The translations under genes were made by a program, and so were the position numbers. Source: Blasia pusilla (Eukaryota > Marchantiophyta > Marchantiopsida > Blasiales). Taken from it: a stretch of 64,000 nucleotides of DNA. The stretch lies in the NCBI GenBank assembly GCA_050084515.1, contig CM114271.1:21142001-21206000 (forward strand), in the 5' to 3' direction. This document shows positions 10,558-21,590 of the stretch, one piece after another. Under the pieces are notes generated by a model, which had not been told where the DNA came from, did not search any database, and saw only the letters and a list, made by a program, of their open reading frames with translations. Position 1 is the first letter of the stretch; every line of letters begins with the position of its first letter.

Positions 10558-10990
10558 TGATTATTATTGGAAAATGCCTTCTTGATTTGCAAACACCTCT
10601 ACGTTTGACATGTGCTATTTATAAATTATTTAAAATTTTATGATCCTTATTACTTCATTTTTTCTCCACATGACATATCCACATATTTGATAGATAATTT
10701 TTGCCCCTCTCTCTAAGGCTCCATCCAACCCAATCACAAATTTGATAATTAATTTCCCCTTCACTCTAAAGCTACATTAATATTATAATTGGAAAGTGTC
10801 TTGATTTGCAAACATGGTATGCTTGATATGTGACATGGAAAGAAAATCCATTCTAAAACAAAACACGATTGATCTCTGTAATAGACCGACTTCCGTGCAC
10901 TTGATTGAGTGCGTTACGCTTGTCCATGCACTTGACTCCCATTCAATACACTCGTCCAGCCTAGGCTGTGTGGCGACACAGCCTTCAGAC
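10558..10990. repeat. Mini-Helitron 5'-end-like fragments
   Basis: TTATTATTGGAAAATGCCTT followed by CTTGATTTGCAAACACC at about 10561-10600, and a variant ATTATAATTGGAAAGTGTC at about 10786-10815, match the 5' ends of the mini-Helitrons found inverted at 15.98, 22.74 and 23.0 kb. No 3' partner was found. Confidence 0.45.
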
Positions 10991-13790
10991 GTGCAAATGT
11001 GAGATGCGTCTTTCTCCGCTTGAGCGAGACATCTTTCTATCTCCCATTTTAATATTAGTTGGTGGGGGCCGCGCGTACGCGAGCCCCCTCTGGCACAAAT
11101 TACGACGTGCATTTTCCCCTTGGGGAAATGCTACAGCTCGCCCCACCGTAGTGCAATGGTGAGGCTCGCTCTAGGCTATCGCCCTTTCGGATCAGCGATG
11201 AACCCCGCCCAGGTAAGTATACACGTCTACCGTCGGTGTTTGTGTATATACTCGGTGGTATTACCTGGGACCTTATTTGCTTATGGTTTTATTAGAACGG
11301 CTTCCCAACATCTGATTCTTGTACTTGTGTCGATTTCTCGAGATCTTGTGGAGGTCGTGATTTTGGAAGGGTGTAGGACGGAGGACATATTTACAGTCGG
11401 GAGCTGCTGATCGGAAAAGCATTGCATTGGAAGATTTCGGTGCAAAGTCGCGAACGAGGCTCAGACTTGAAGATTGTTTTCGGGTGGTGTCTAGAATTCT
11501 TTCCTACTCATGTCCTCGTGGATTACAGTGTGTTGGCCGATGCGTTGTGCACCGTAACAGAGTTGAGCGATCCAATTCGGACCGCGTTGCGCCGTCCTCG
11601 CTTTTGATACTTTGGTAAGGTGGCGCATGATCTTTCTTATCCCTGGAAGCAGTGCAATCTGAGCGTTGAGATATGTCGCTCAGAGCGATTGGAAGTCTTG
11701 ATAGTGTTGCAGCCCTCCCATGCGAGGAGAAATTCCCCTCAATTACAGAGCTGGGAGGGCCTACTCTGTCCGATACAAAGACTACTCGATTCTGATCTGT
11801 CAGCTTTCCCTTCGTGCTTGTATGTATCTAGGTCAGACGATTCAATCGGTACCGCGATAGTGTTCGCAGATACTTTATTGTGAGCCTTGACTGAAACTCA
11901 GTCACCGATGGAAAGCTGACGGTTTCTCCTCGTCTTGGCCGCGTCTTCGCAGCCTAAAGGTTTACCTTCACAGTCGTGATGATTCATGAAGGTCAGGAAC
12001 AGAGAATGGAATGCCGAGCTTTCTATGTGCCGACTCTGGTGGCCCGTCGATCGTTCCACGATTTAGTCATGTATAGCCATCCAACAGACATTCAGAGTTT
12101 CGTCTGTAGTCCTAGCCAACAGATTCATGGCTTACAGCGGTTGGCACGGCGTCTTGTCTACAGGACCGTCGCCGCTGGTATGGACAATTCCAAACTAGAT
12201 GGAGAGCTCCAGTTCCATCTTCGGCCCGCTGTAGCGACGCATATTTGACAATCGGTACATTGCTTAAAACGACTCAATTCCTGAAGGAACTCCATAGATT
12301 GTTGGGACAGTCTTCAAAACTAAGTCCTCGGATTCACCACGTTGGACGCTACCGCCTCAAGCGCGGAAACTCTCCTCAGTGATCAGAGTCGGTGTGTGCG
12401 TCATGCGGCGCCAAGCCTTTAGAGAGTCTGTCTTTAGAGGCTCGAAGGGGTCTGTTACGGGGATGAGAAAATTCAATGAAATGTGGTGAGATTGATGGAG
12501 GATGACAAAGAGGATTGAAATGGGGCGACTTCCGAACGGTCGATTACGAGGGAATTGCAATCTGCAATCGCAAAATACCGTAAGCTTCCGTGTCAAGCTC
12601 ATCCGCAAGACCCATGTGCGCTTCCTGCGCCATGGTTGTTAGTGAAGGCTCAGAAACACGTTTCCAAGATGGGCCGCTCATTCCGTAACAAGCCAACGGC
12701 TCCATACAATTCACATATGGCCGAGATATTTTTCGATGCTGGCATTGCTGTAGCAGGCTGACCTCGTGACCTGTTTTGGCTCGGTAAGCTTGCCGAAGGA
12801 CGAAGTTCGGGCTCTGTCTGACACGCCGGGGCCAGGACTTCTGCAAGCGGCGTTGCTGCAAAGGGACCCACTCCTTGATCGTGCCCTCGGAGCCAGCGTA
12901 CTGGCTATCACCGGCCTCCAGGACCCTTCAATCGATGGCACCAGGCAATCAACCATAGTAGTGTGCGGGAGGTGGCGCGTGGACACAGCTGCCTTCGCGT
13001 AGCAGCACAATCATGAACGAGACTAACCTAGCAAAACAGTCAAGGACGTTTCCAGTCGTGCCGAAGAAGATTGTGACCACGTAATCAGCGGGTCTCCTGT
13101 ACTGCTTGTATGCGATCCGGTGTACCATTAACCGATCCGCAAAACAACGATGATCCCGGTGAGCCCGTAAGAGGGAACCGCTTTCCTCGCCCCTCGAAAG
13201 GACCAACATGAGACATCAGGAGTTGGGCACCCGGACTGACCTGACAGACTGAATCGAAATATCTGCTCCCTTGGGCTTACTACCGAGATATAGAGGTTTG
13301 CCAGGTATTCTCGGATCGCTTCATCATTAACTGAAGGATTACTCATGGACAACAAGACCATCTACTGATTCGACCCACAAGCCTAAGACGACCATCTATA
13401 CTCATAGACTTCCATTTCTCCTGTAAATATACCTCTTCCAAGATTTTGAGCGATGAGTGAGCCTACACTTCGCGGAATGCAGTAGATAGGCAGTAGGGAG
13501 GGTACATTTCAAGAATTCACCTAGTCGCACTGTGTCCACGTCTTCCAAAATCTATTTGTGCTATCATCTAACGATAGGAGATGGGAGAACATTCAATCTA
13601 AAGGTTAGATCTCAGCTAGTTATCTCCGTAGACTCTGGAACACACGGTGCTGCTATCAGCGTGTTGACTAAGATGTCAGATGCATGAGTGCGTATAACAC
13701 TAACGAAAAGCATATGGTGCAGCTAAAATTGCTTCACGAGTTCGGTCCTGCAATGAGGGGAGTGAGCAACCAACGAAGAAGATAGATCAG
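10991..13790. other. GC-balanced single-copy region, no recognised gene
   Basis: Base composition is clearly more balanced than the AT-rich flanks. Short open frames occur on both strands (for example 11620-11883 plus, 12711-13010 minus, 13128-13361 minus), but none has a recognisable domain and none can be joined through convincing splice sites. It may contain untranslated or regulatory sequence downstream of the adenylate kinase, or an unrecognised gene. An imperfect palindrome centred on CGTACG is at 11055-11080 (GGGGGCC... to ...GCCCCC). Confidence 0.4.
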
Positions 13791-14023
13791 TGAAAGTGAA
13801 CTCCCATGAATTTTCCCACCAATCAGGCATGGATTCCGCCGCTTTGATAATTAGGTGTCACACTCAAAAGACACAATCGTCTTGTGAATCAAGTTTCGAT
13901 GAACTTGCAGAAAGTGGTCACATTCGATTGCAAATCAGTAATTCTCTACGAGTACTTTTGCCCAAAAATGTAATGCAATGAGGCTGGATGTGCGCAGGTT
14001 AAGTAGGTGCAGCATCAAAAGGA

Positions 14024-14755
14024 TCACCCAACGAGAGCCTTCTCAATTTCTCTGCTGACGGTTTCAGGGGATTTCTCAGCATGAAGATTGGCCACTAGAC
14101 CCTTGCGATCGTAGTAGTTGATAACGGGGGCGGTCTGCTTGTGGAAAGCCTCAAGTCTGCTCTTCAAGACGCTCACCGTGTCGTCCTTTCGCTGGATCAA
14201 CTTCTCGCCTGTAATGTCATCAATCCCGGGCTTTTTGGGAGGGGCGAACTTGGAGTGATACGATCGACCACTGGCAGGATGAATCCACCGACCGGTGATG
14301 CGCTCTTCCAGGATAGAATCTGCAATTTTAAAGTTGAGAACCTTATCCACCTTGACTCCCTTTTCTGCGAGCATTTCATCAAGTTTTTGAGCTTGCACCA
14401 CAGTTCGAGGAAAGCCGTCTAGAATAAAGCCCTTCGCACACGCTGGGCGCTGTAAGGCTTCATCAATGATACCTACCACAAGATCATCAGTCACAAGTTC
14501 TCCCTTGTCCATGGCCTTCTTCGCCATTACTCCCAGGGGAGTTTGGGCAGCCACCGCAGCCCTGAGCATGTCTCCAGTTGCCAGATGACACAAGCAATGT
14601 TGTTCTTTGATCACAGGCGATTGCGTGCCCTTGCCGCAACCAGGTGGTCCGATGAGTATGACACGCTTCTCCGGTTTCGTGGCACATTTCATTCGCCTCA
14701 TCAACTCAGCCATCAACGCGTCGTTGGGAACATCTTCCAAGTTTGGAGACGACAT
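14024..14755 (-). CDS. ADK: Adenylate kinase, plant cytosolic/mitochondrial type, intronless
   Basis: A complete 243-residue frame with ATG at 14755 and TGA at 14024. Adenylate kinase interconverts ATP + AMP and 2 ADP and balances adenine nucleotides. The P-loop GPPGCGKGT is at residues 36-44, the AMP-binding GDMLRAAV at 61-68, the LDGFPRT motif at 112-118, and the LID at about 151-190 ([13 protein letters not shown], with no zinc cysteines, long-form type). RKDD and the C-terminal VINYY helix follow. Length matches the long-type eukaryotic enzyme, and the N-terminal extension [20 protein letters not shown] is like plant ADKs, with no obvious plastid transit peptide. Plant ADK genes usually contain several introns; this one has none. 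No poly-A tract or direct repeats are seen, so a retrocopy origin is possible but unproven. No disabling mutation is visible. Confidence 0.95.
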   Translation of the reverse strand: MSSPNLEDVPNDALMAELMRRMKCATKPEKRVILIGPPGCGKGTQSPVIKEQHCLCHLATGDMLRAAVAAQTPLGVMAKKAMDKGELVTDDLVVGIIDEALQRPACAKGFILDGFPRTVVQAQKLDEMLAEKGVKVDKVLNFKIADSILEERITGRWIHPASGRSYHSKFAPPKKPGIDDITGEKLIQRKDDTVSVLKSRLEAFHKQTAPVINYYDRKGLVANLHAEKSPETVSREIEKALVG

Positions 14756-14911
14756 CTCCGGCCGCTCGTGTCACGATGCGACGACGCCTCACCTCTTCGC
14801 AAAGCTTCACTTCAAGAGCTACTCGATGAGTTTCGCAGATGCTCCACTGCAATTCCTCCACCAAGGTGAGTCCCGGCACAATAATGATCCAAGGCTTCTA
14901 CTATTGGCTAC

Positions 14912-15417
14912 CTTCTCTCCATCCCAGTATTTCTCGGTTTCGATCTGACGACTAGCTCTGACCTATCCGAGATCACCACAGGTAGCTGAAGGGTACAAGC
15001 CACATCCTCGTTGCAGAATCCTCCAACGACATAATTCAATACATTAAAGCATAAGCGGCGTTCCAAGCATTTCACCACACTCAGATAAAAGGTGTCTATG
15101 GCATACCAGAGCGCATCGAAAGTGGTAAAGAAGTAGGCGTTGTCGAGCTGGATGATCACGCCGTTCTGCGCAACAGGTCCATCACTCAAACAAGATCAAT
15201 TCGGTGCAAACCTCCAGCCGAGTCAAACCAGCGCCCGCCTCACCGTCGTCCTTTCGATCTTGAGAGTTCCGGCCCTAATGCGTGCACGGAGCGGATTGTT
15301 GCGAAGCTCTGATAGTTCTTCAATTTCCTGCGTCCATGGATCGATTCCACCCTCTTCCGGCCACAAGTCCTCGGTTCTGCAGTAGACGATGTTTGAACCC
15401 GACAGCTTCGACTGAGC
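14912..15417 (-). CDS. Candidate exons of an unrecognised gene upstream of adenylate kinase
   Basis: On the minus strand, an exon-like block at 15417-15244 has a CACAG acceptor and a GTGAGG donor. It is exactly 58 codons in phase 0 and reads TEDLWPEEGGIDPWTQEIEE, then LSELRNNPLRARIRAG. A second block at 15165-15107 (GCGCAG acceptor, GTATGC donor) reads NGVIIQLDNAYFFTTFDAL. A small third block at 14944-14912 reads IETEKYWDGEK between AG and GT. The intron between the first two would be about 78 bp. The second block ends out of phase with the third, so the model is incomplete. No start exon or family was identified. It could be a short gene, a relic, or chance. Confidence 0.3.
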
Positions 15418-15815
15418 CTGTGTTAGGGTTCACTCTCTCATGCCCAGGCAGACAGACGGCAGCCTTCCTCCCGAGGTCAACCAAACACAGTCGATCGATG
15501 CTGCCCTGTGGATGGATGGATGTCCCGGGCAGGCGTTCTTATCGCAACACTCGCGACGAGATCATCAATTTCGCGACCTTCTTGCGAGCGATAGTGACAG
15601 ACTCTCGCTCCCCTTTCCCTCCTCCTCTTCCTCTCTCTGTCTCCTCGTCGCGAGTGCTCTTTTCCTCCCTAATTGTGTCTCCCCTAGTCGGGCCCTTCTC
15701 GTAGCTCTCTATCCACCCCCCTCCTTTGTGTGACCTCCTTTCCATCATGCGTTTTTATTGGAGTTCACCACTCTAAGTAGCTGAAACTAAAACTCTTGTT
15801 TTCCACTTATAACAA
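15418..15815. other. Upstream region with a strong pyrimidine/purine strand bias
   Basis: At 15,600-15,650 the plus strand is almost pure C/T (CCCTTTCCCTCCTCCTCTTCC), that is GA-rich on the minus strand from which the kinase is transcribed. CT/GA-rich tracts are common near plant 5' UTRs. No TATA box was assigned. Confidence 0.35.
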
Positions 15816-16015
15816 CTAGGAAGGTGCCCTCGCGATTCACGGGAAATAAAAGATTGTTTAAGTAGTTTTTGTTAGGGAGCATGTGTTTAATGAAGGGAGT
15901 ATGTGAAACAATTTTTTGTTGCCCATAGTATGTGAAACATTTGTACCCATGTGCCACATATTAAATCACAAAGGTGTTTGCAAATCAAGAAGACACTCTC
16001 CCATAATAATTTAAA
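15816..16015 (-). mobile_element. Mini-Helitron, minus orientation
   Basis: Read on the minus strand, the 3' end is CCCGTGAATCGCGAGGGCACC...CTAG|T at 15816. The 5' side has TTATTATGGGAGAGTGTC and TTCTTGATTTGCAAACACC, shared with copies at 22.8 and 10.6 kb. The first bases are degenerate, so the 5' boundary (about 16,015) is approximate. Confidence 0.5.
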
Positions 16016-16208
16016 TTACAATTACCAAGTCTCGTGGACAGTATGAAAAGAATCTGAACTTGGATTATTGCGAATTGTTATCATATATGGAAAAGTGATC
16101 ACTTATGGACATTATAAGTCATGGCGGCCATCCAAATATGGAGACTGGAGAAGTTTGATAGTCATGATCTAGGCAGAAAATGTAACATGAATCACATGGC
16201 ATGGCCAA

Positions 16209-16360
16209 TCTATGTAATTAAAAGAGGACGGGGTTTGACATATGTCCTCTAAGGGCTCTTATGGTGTCGACACATGTCACTTTGAGAGAGGGAGTTGAAT
16301 TAAGGAGAGATAATGAAAAAATTAAGTATCACTCGAGCGCATAGCAGAAGCACCGGCTAG
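16209..16360 (+). mobile_element. Mini-Helitron, plus orientation
   Basis: Starts A|TCTATGTAATTAAAAGAGGACGG and ends with an imperfect hairpin ACTCGAGCGCATAGCAGAAG followed by CACCGGCTAG|T. The 5' end resembles those at 32,990 and 23,055. Confidence 0.5.
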
Positions 16361-16694
16361 TCCCTTCTAGTAACAAACATGGAGAACTTGAGCAAATGAG
16401 AAAATGATAGGAACTCAATTTTATAATATATGAGTTTTGACAACAAAGTTGCTCACAATTTGAATGTGCACAATAGACCAATCACGTACAATATGATAAC
16501 ATGATAGTATCATGGCTTTTAGACCAAGATGGGCCTCTTTCATGCGTCCTAACTTTAGAAGGGAAATATATGATATGAATATAAGAAGATGAATCCATAG
16601 AAGTACAAAAAGGGCATACTTAGAGCGTCCAAGAAATCTAACACCTCACCTGGCCGAGTAGAACCTCTGCAATCTAACTTCACCAAGGTCTAAA
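16361..16694. other. Intergenic, nothing recognised
   Basis: No frame or repeat end was recognised. The sequence runs up to the left target duplication of the next solo LTR. Confidence 0.5.
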
Positions 16695-17701
16695 GTGCCT
16701 GTCGCGCCCCTACTCTCCTTGAACGTCAATCTTTAGTGTTGCGGAAGCGAGCGTCGTTGATGGGTCATTTAACTCATCGCGATCGCACCCAAACACGCAC
16801 TCGTTAGTCGGGTTTGGCCAACCGGCGTTCAACCCACCGAGTCCTAAACTCGGCGTCTCATCAAGCTCAACCTTCCTTAGTTCCTAGCTCCCAACACATG
16901 GCAAGTCCTTCAAGACTTGGAACAGACTTCTGGTTAGTCCAGGGATCAAACGGCACTTGCACGCCTAGCGATCCCAACTGTTCAACGGTCCTCGTGTGAG
17001 TTCCGAACCGAGACCCAAGTAATTGAGTCGCGGCGTGAAATCCAAGAGGGATGTCTAAAATCGCCTCAATGGACTTGGTGCAGGTTTTCCAACCCAACGC
17101 CCAAACTCGCGTTCCGTTCCATGCTCTTGAGCCGCCCCGCGGCGCCCAAAGTGGGGTTTGGGTTCCAAGCACTCTCGGAGACCTTCCCCCTTACTAGTAC
17201 TTCTGGGGTTCTCCAATAACCCCTCCCCTTTGGGAAAAGAGGTTCGGGCCCTTCATTGTGGCCCTCAACCCGACTCCACTTACATTCGTTTTCGGGTTGT
17301 ATCTCGGCCACTGCTTATGCGTTTGCAACGATCTTTAGTGCGTTTTGACCGGCTCTCCATAAGCTTTCCAACGCACCCTTATTTGCTCCAGACGCATCTC
17401 GGCGCTAAAAGTTATGGCTAGAAATACAGTCAGAAACTCTCAAACGCAAGTGGCGTTCCAAATCCGGATCTTTCCTTTGGCAACCCACTTCCTAGACTCG
17501 ACTTCTTTCAAGTCTCATTCCACGTTTGGTCCAGGTTTCTGAGTTGCGACCATCACATCTGAAACGCGACTTCTCGCTCACGTCTCGTCTCTTGTCTCCT
17601 CTTTGAGACAACTCCAACGCGCAAACCATCTTAGCGTGAGCCCGCTAATGTTCCAATGTTCCGCTTGGCACTTGTTTGGTCATGAGGGTCGCGACTGTGC
17701 C
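16695..17701 (+). mobile_element. Solo LTR of the TGTCGCG family, copy B, TSD GTGCC
   Basis: The 997-bp body at 16700-17696 starts TGTCGCGCCCCTACTCTC and ends GAGGGTCGCGACT (one change from the family end CGACA). The perfect duplication GTGCC is at 16695-16699 and 17697-17701. The central part matches copy C on the opposite strand, including identical translated stretches such as GSKHSRRPSPLLVLLGFS. Confidence 0.87.
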
Positions 17702-18660
17702 CATCCTAGCGAGTACCTTGAAAGCAGTCAGAATTGTGAGTTAAATTAAGAGAGACCCACCAAAGTTGAAACCTAGATTAGCTAGTCAGGAGACTAGTAT
17801 TGGCAGTAGAGCCAAGCGTGGGACTAGCGCAAGTTGAGATTGGCACGTGCCTTGAGACTGACCTTAGGTGAGAAAGGGCGTAACCACTAAGGGAGAGAAG
17901 GGCTAGAAAAGAAAGATGTAAGATCATTGAGTCAAGATCCATATTAAGAGTGAATAGTAAGGAGCACTAGAGTGGTCAAGAAGTACAAGAACCCATGAGA
18001 CTAGTCACGAAACACGAAGGGCGGCAAGATGACCATGAGATGCCAAACAATAGGAGTGGAGACGGACACTAACCATGAGTCACAAGAGACGCAAGTCCAA
18101 GCTCCAAGTTGTGTTTGGGAAGTTGGGAGTTTCAAAATCTTCAAGAAGACTTCTCCAAGCTATTTCGGGAGGTAACTAATCAAATATGGGCCTATTGGTC
18201 GCGAACCACGTTTGGGTTATGGACCAAAATGAAGTGCTCGGGACGGTTGTTAGGAAAGGTGAGGATCCCTTCGAGAACCTCAAAATCAACTATAGGGGGG
18301 GGGGGAGGGGAGGGGGGGGAGACCCTCTCCATGCCTACCCGCTCAAATCCATGAATGAGGAATTAAGCATGATGCGGGTTTGGCCATATTTCACGTTTGA
18401 GTTAAGGAACCATTTGGAACTCGCCTTGAGGAAATAACCAACTTGCTCGATTTATAGGAGTGACTTGGGAAGATTACTTGAGGCTTGGTGAAGAGGCTTC
18501 CTAGGTAGATGGTATGCACCTAGAGAAACTTGGAACTGATTAGCACTTGGCGGTAACGCAACTGTCTACAAAACGCGCGACCGGTTGAGTGTTTTCAACC
18601 CAAGACTTTTGCTTGCAAAGCTTAAGGTTGGGAGCGCTTTGCAAAGGGGTAGAGAGGAGT
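17702..18660 (+). repeat. Dispersed repeat R2 (LTR-like), copy 1
   Basis: Colinear with the reverse complement of 20400-20961: ACCCACCAAAGTTGAAACCTAG, then CTTGAGACT..CTTTAGGTGAGAAA, and later a frame with ANHVWVMDQNEVLG against TNHVWVRGQNQGLG. Part of it (GACTAGTCAC...GATGCCAAA) also recurs inverted near 25.6 kb. It lies directly downstream of solo LTR B. It contains the G tract at 18295-18319. Confidence 0.55.
18295..18319 (+). repeat. G-tract, possible G-quadruplex
   Basis: Three runs of guanine (11, 4 and 8 long) separated by single adenines, 25 bp in total. It follows ACTATA inside R2; the related copy near 20.5 kb has only a short C run at the same place. Confidence 0.6.
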
Positions 18661-19560
18661 AGAGGTTAAACTCTACGACAAAGAAAAATTTCCACAATAA
18701 ATTAAAAGCATATATTATTTTTATTCATCCCATAATCTTCATCTATCAAAAGTAATTTTTTTAATATTTTTATTATTACTTGTATTAGGATTAAAACTTG
18801 TAGAATGTTTTCGTAATGTGTCATTTTCAAATGTGAAAACTAAAAAATTATTTATTTGATTTTCAATTAATGAGTTTATGAAGATGTCATTGAGACTTTT
18901 GTAATTAGTCACGTCCAAATTTTTTTAAGATTTTCATCATTTCATCATTTTATCATTACATAATTAATTTATGATAGTTTTTGAAATATTTTTCTAATAT
19001 ACTTCTCCTTTCAATTATAGTAAATTTATTTTTTTTAATTATACCATTGGGAAAAATTGAACTCTTTTTTTGTATGGTACTTATCATTGAAAGTAAAAAA
19101 AAATCCATGAAGACTACATATCCTTTCTTTTGAATGTCAAAATGAATTTAAGTTAAGTTTAGTGCTAAGAATTTCTTACAAAATTTTCCCCTATGTTTTA
19201 AAATATAATTATTCTTCTACATTTCCTCCAAAACAATATTTTGGATGAGAAAAATATGAAATTTTGAAAATGAAATGGGAAGAAGGAAAGAGAATTTTTT
19301 TCAAAAGGACATATAGAGAATTTTGAATGGGGAAAAGGAAGTGAAGAATAAGATAAACTTTTCAAAGGAGCATGCGAGGGTAGGAAGAGAGAAAGGTAAA
19401 AATTTCATAAATTAGGATTTCATAAGGAAAAAATTCTTTAAATATTTAACTTTCAATAAGAGGGAATATTGTGCTTATACATATCTATACATGGACATGT
19501 ATATATATTTAATTTTGATTCACTCCAAAATTCCCCAACTTCTTGTAATCATATTGAACA
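18661..19560. other. AT-rich intergenic DNA
   Basis: Poly-A/T-rich sequence without frames, hairpins or repeat ends that I could recognise. Confidence 0.55.
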
Positions 19561-19564
19561 AATG

Positions 19565-21145
19565 GTGCTCTCTACAAAGGATGAGGCATCACTTGTACTT
19601 TACCATCCTCCCAAACTAGCAAAACATGTTTCTCCTCCCACTTGAACTAGCTCGCTCTCTATAGGATCTAATCTTACTCTTTGGTATCCACCATGCCCGT
19701 TATGATGTCAATGCATAAGTACTTCAAAACTACCGGATCCTTGTGGATATCTCGGTCACCTATCGCCTCTTGACCGTCCTTTTGATGGGGAGACTCTCCA
19801 TCTAACCTAGTCTTCAAAGTTCATGTTGTATAGCTCTTCACGGTCAATAAAGACCAAATAGGAAAATGTGTACCATGCATGCATCATATCCTCATCACTC
19901 TCATAATGTCAATAAGCTCCAATTGCATCTCATTAACTCGTACATAGGCTTCCACTCAAACCATCTATATCTTGATTCAATCTCCTAGGTTGATGTACCA
20001 CTTAGAAATCATACTCCTTCAACAACAAAGCCCATTTGAAAAGTTTCCTTCTAACCTTGTTACATTCCATCAACCATTTTAGTGGTTTGTGATCAATGAT
20101 GAGAATAAAGGGTTATGGAACAAATAACACATGAAATGCGTGACGGCCCATAATGCAGCCAAGCACTCTCCATTGAATGAACTACACTTTGCCTCTCCAA
20201 CATTGTTCAAGATGCTAGTATAAGCCACTATGAATTCCCTACCCTCATTGTCATGATGGATGACAACCGCTCCCAATCCCAACGTGATCAAATTAGTGTG
20301 CAATTGGAAAGGATGCACCCTACGTGGTCTCCTCAACATAGGTACGGATGTCGATGTTGAGCAATTGAAAATGGTCTCTCCTATGTGTTGATTATTTCCG
20401 CAAAGCTTGTTGCGGATTTTAGCTCAAACCTAAAACATGGCTAAATATGCATCACGATTAATCCCTTGTTGATGGAGTTGAACATGTAGGGAGGGAGAGT
20501 GTTCCCCCCTATAGGTACTTCTAGAGTTCTCCATGGAAACACTACATTCTCCATTTTTTGTCCCAAGCCCTTGATTTTGGCCCCTAACCCAAACGTGGTT
20601 GGTGACCCGCAAACTTGTGTTTGACTAGTTACCCCCCAACTATGAGGCAGAATCTTCTTCTAGATTCTTGCAGATTCCCAAACGCATCTTGGAGCTTGGA
20701 CCCGCATTTTTTTATTTCATGTCGAGGGCTTGTCTTGACTACACCTCTTTCTCGCCTAAAGCTAGTCTCAAGATGCTTGCTTGTTTTGCTTAACTTTAGT
20801 CCCACGACCACTTCCACCTATGTTCCTAATCTTGCGACTAGCTTGTCTAGGTTTCAACTTTGGTGGGTCACACCAAGATCTTTTCTCCTTAGATCAAAAA
20901 TCATGAATTTTTTCTTGAATCCCTACTAGCGTGAGCTCCATAAATTTAACTATTCGCGACACCTTGAGTATATGCTGTGACCTAAAGTGTAACCCAAATA
21001 CACAATCTAGTCATAGAAAAACTTGCAATTGCATGGACGTAACTTTTTCCCACGTAACATCAATCGTTGAAATATCTCTACAAGTTGTTGCTCATGGTAC
21101 TTAACCACGGTACTAAAGACTAGGATGTCATCAATCTAACAATGA
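19565..21145 (-). pseudogene. Fragment of the same Ty3/gypsy family (RT, RNase H, integrase start)
   Basis: On the minus strand, about 21140-20962 reads IDDILVFSTVVKYHE, RLMLRGKKLRPCNCKFF and IVYLGYTLG (end of RT). About 20385-20040 reads LRRPRRVHPFQLHTN, FIVAYTSILNN, FNGECLAALWAV and PLKWLMECNK (RNase H). About 19620-19565 reads HVLLVWEDGKVQVMPHP (start of integrase), and an INQDIDGLSG-like linker lies between. It aligns with elements 1 and 2 throughout. About 230 bp of RT thumb are missing and R2 sequence stands there instead. No methyltransferase or PHD part is present. Confidence 0.82.
20400..20961 (-). repeat. Dispersed repeat R2, copy 2, inside the gypsy fragment
   Basis: The reverse complement of the repeat at 17.7-18.66 kb. 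On the minus strand it starts TGTCGCGAATAG at 20961. The other end is near 20,400, close to the short palindrome CCGCAA...TTGCGG. No target duplication was found, so insertion with deletion or an older rearrangement is likely. Confidence 0.5.
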
Positions 21146-21284
21146 GCATAATCCAAGTTTGCCAAGATTCTCTCTACGAACCTTTAAAAATCCTTTGGGG
21201 CAATGATAGAATCTACCTATTCCTCAAGATTAGATGCACAGTATTGATGATGGACCAAGTTGCTCCAATTACAATATTTTATCT

Positions 21285-21590
21285 TGTCAAACCAAAGCTT
21301 CTCTCATGGAGAGAGGATGGGATTACAGACCAAACAAGGGATATCACAATTTTTTCGCCTCATGCAAAAGAGGTTCAATAAAGAGAGAATGAGCTTCTAA
21401 ACTCTCCCTTTGAAGTATGTCTATCCTCTCTCTCTTCGATGACCCATGCAAGTAACCTCCATGATCCTAAACTTGAAATAGTGAGACGAGTGTCCTTTTT
21501 ATAAATAATAAGGAAAATATCTCGAAATAGAGAACTTGCCTAAAATAGCAAGTTCCTAATTTGTCCCTAGCCTTTCATTGGGAAATGAGA
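21285..21590 (-). repeat. Dispersed repeat R3, fragment (copy 3)
   Basis: Shares GTCAAACCAAA, AGGTTCAATAAAGAGAGAATGAGCT and a TCCTCTCTC... block with the inverted copy at 60.3 kb. Truncated on both sides. Confidence 0.5.

Noticed and set aside
10783-11162. tRNA gene or tRNA-derived SINE near the GGGGGCC palindrome
   Set aside because: No A and B boxes with correct spacing and no cloverleaf found.
14141-14948. Frames overlapping adenylate kinase on the other strand
   Set aside because: Shadows of a clear conserved enzyme.
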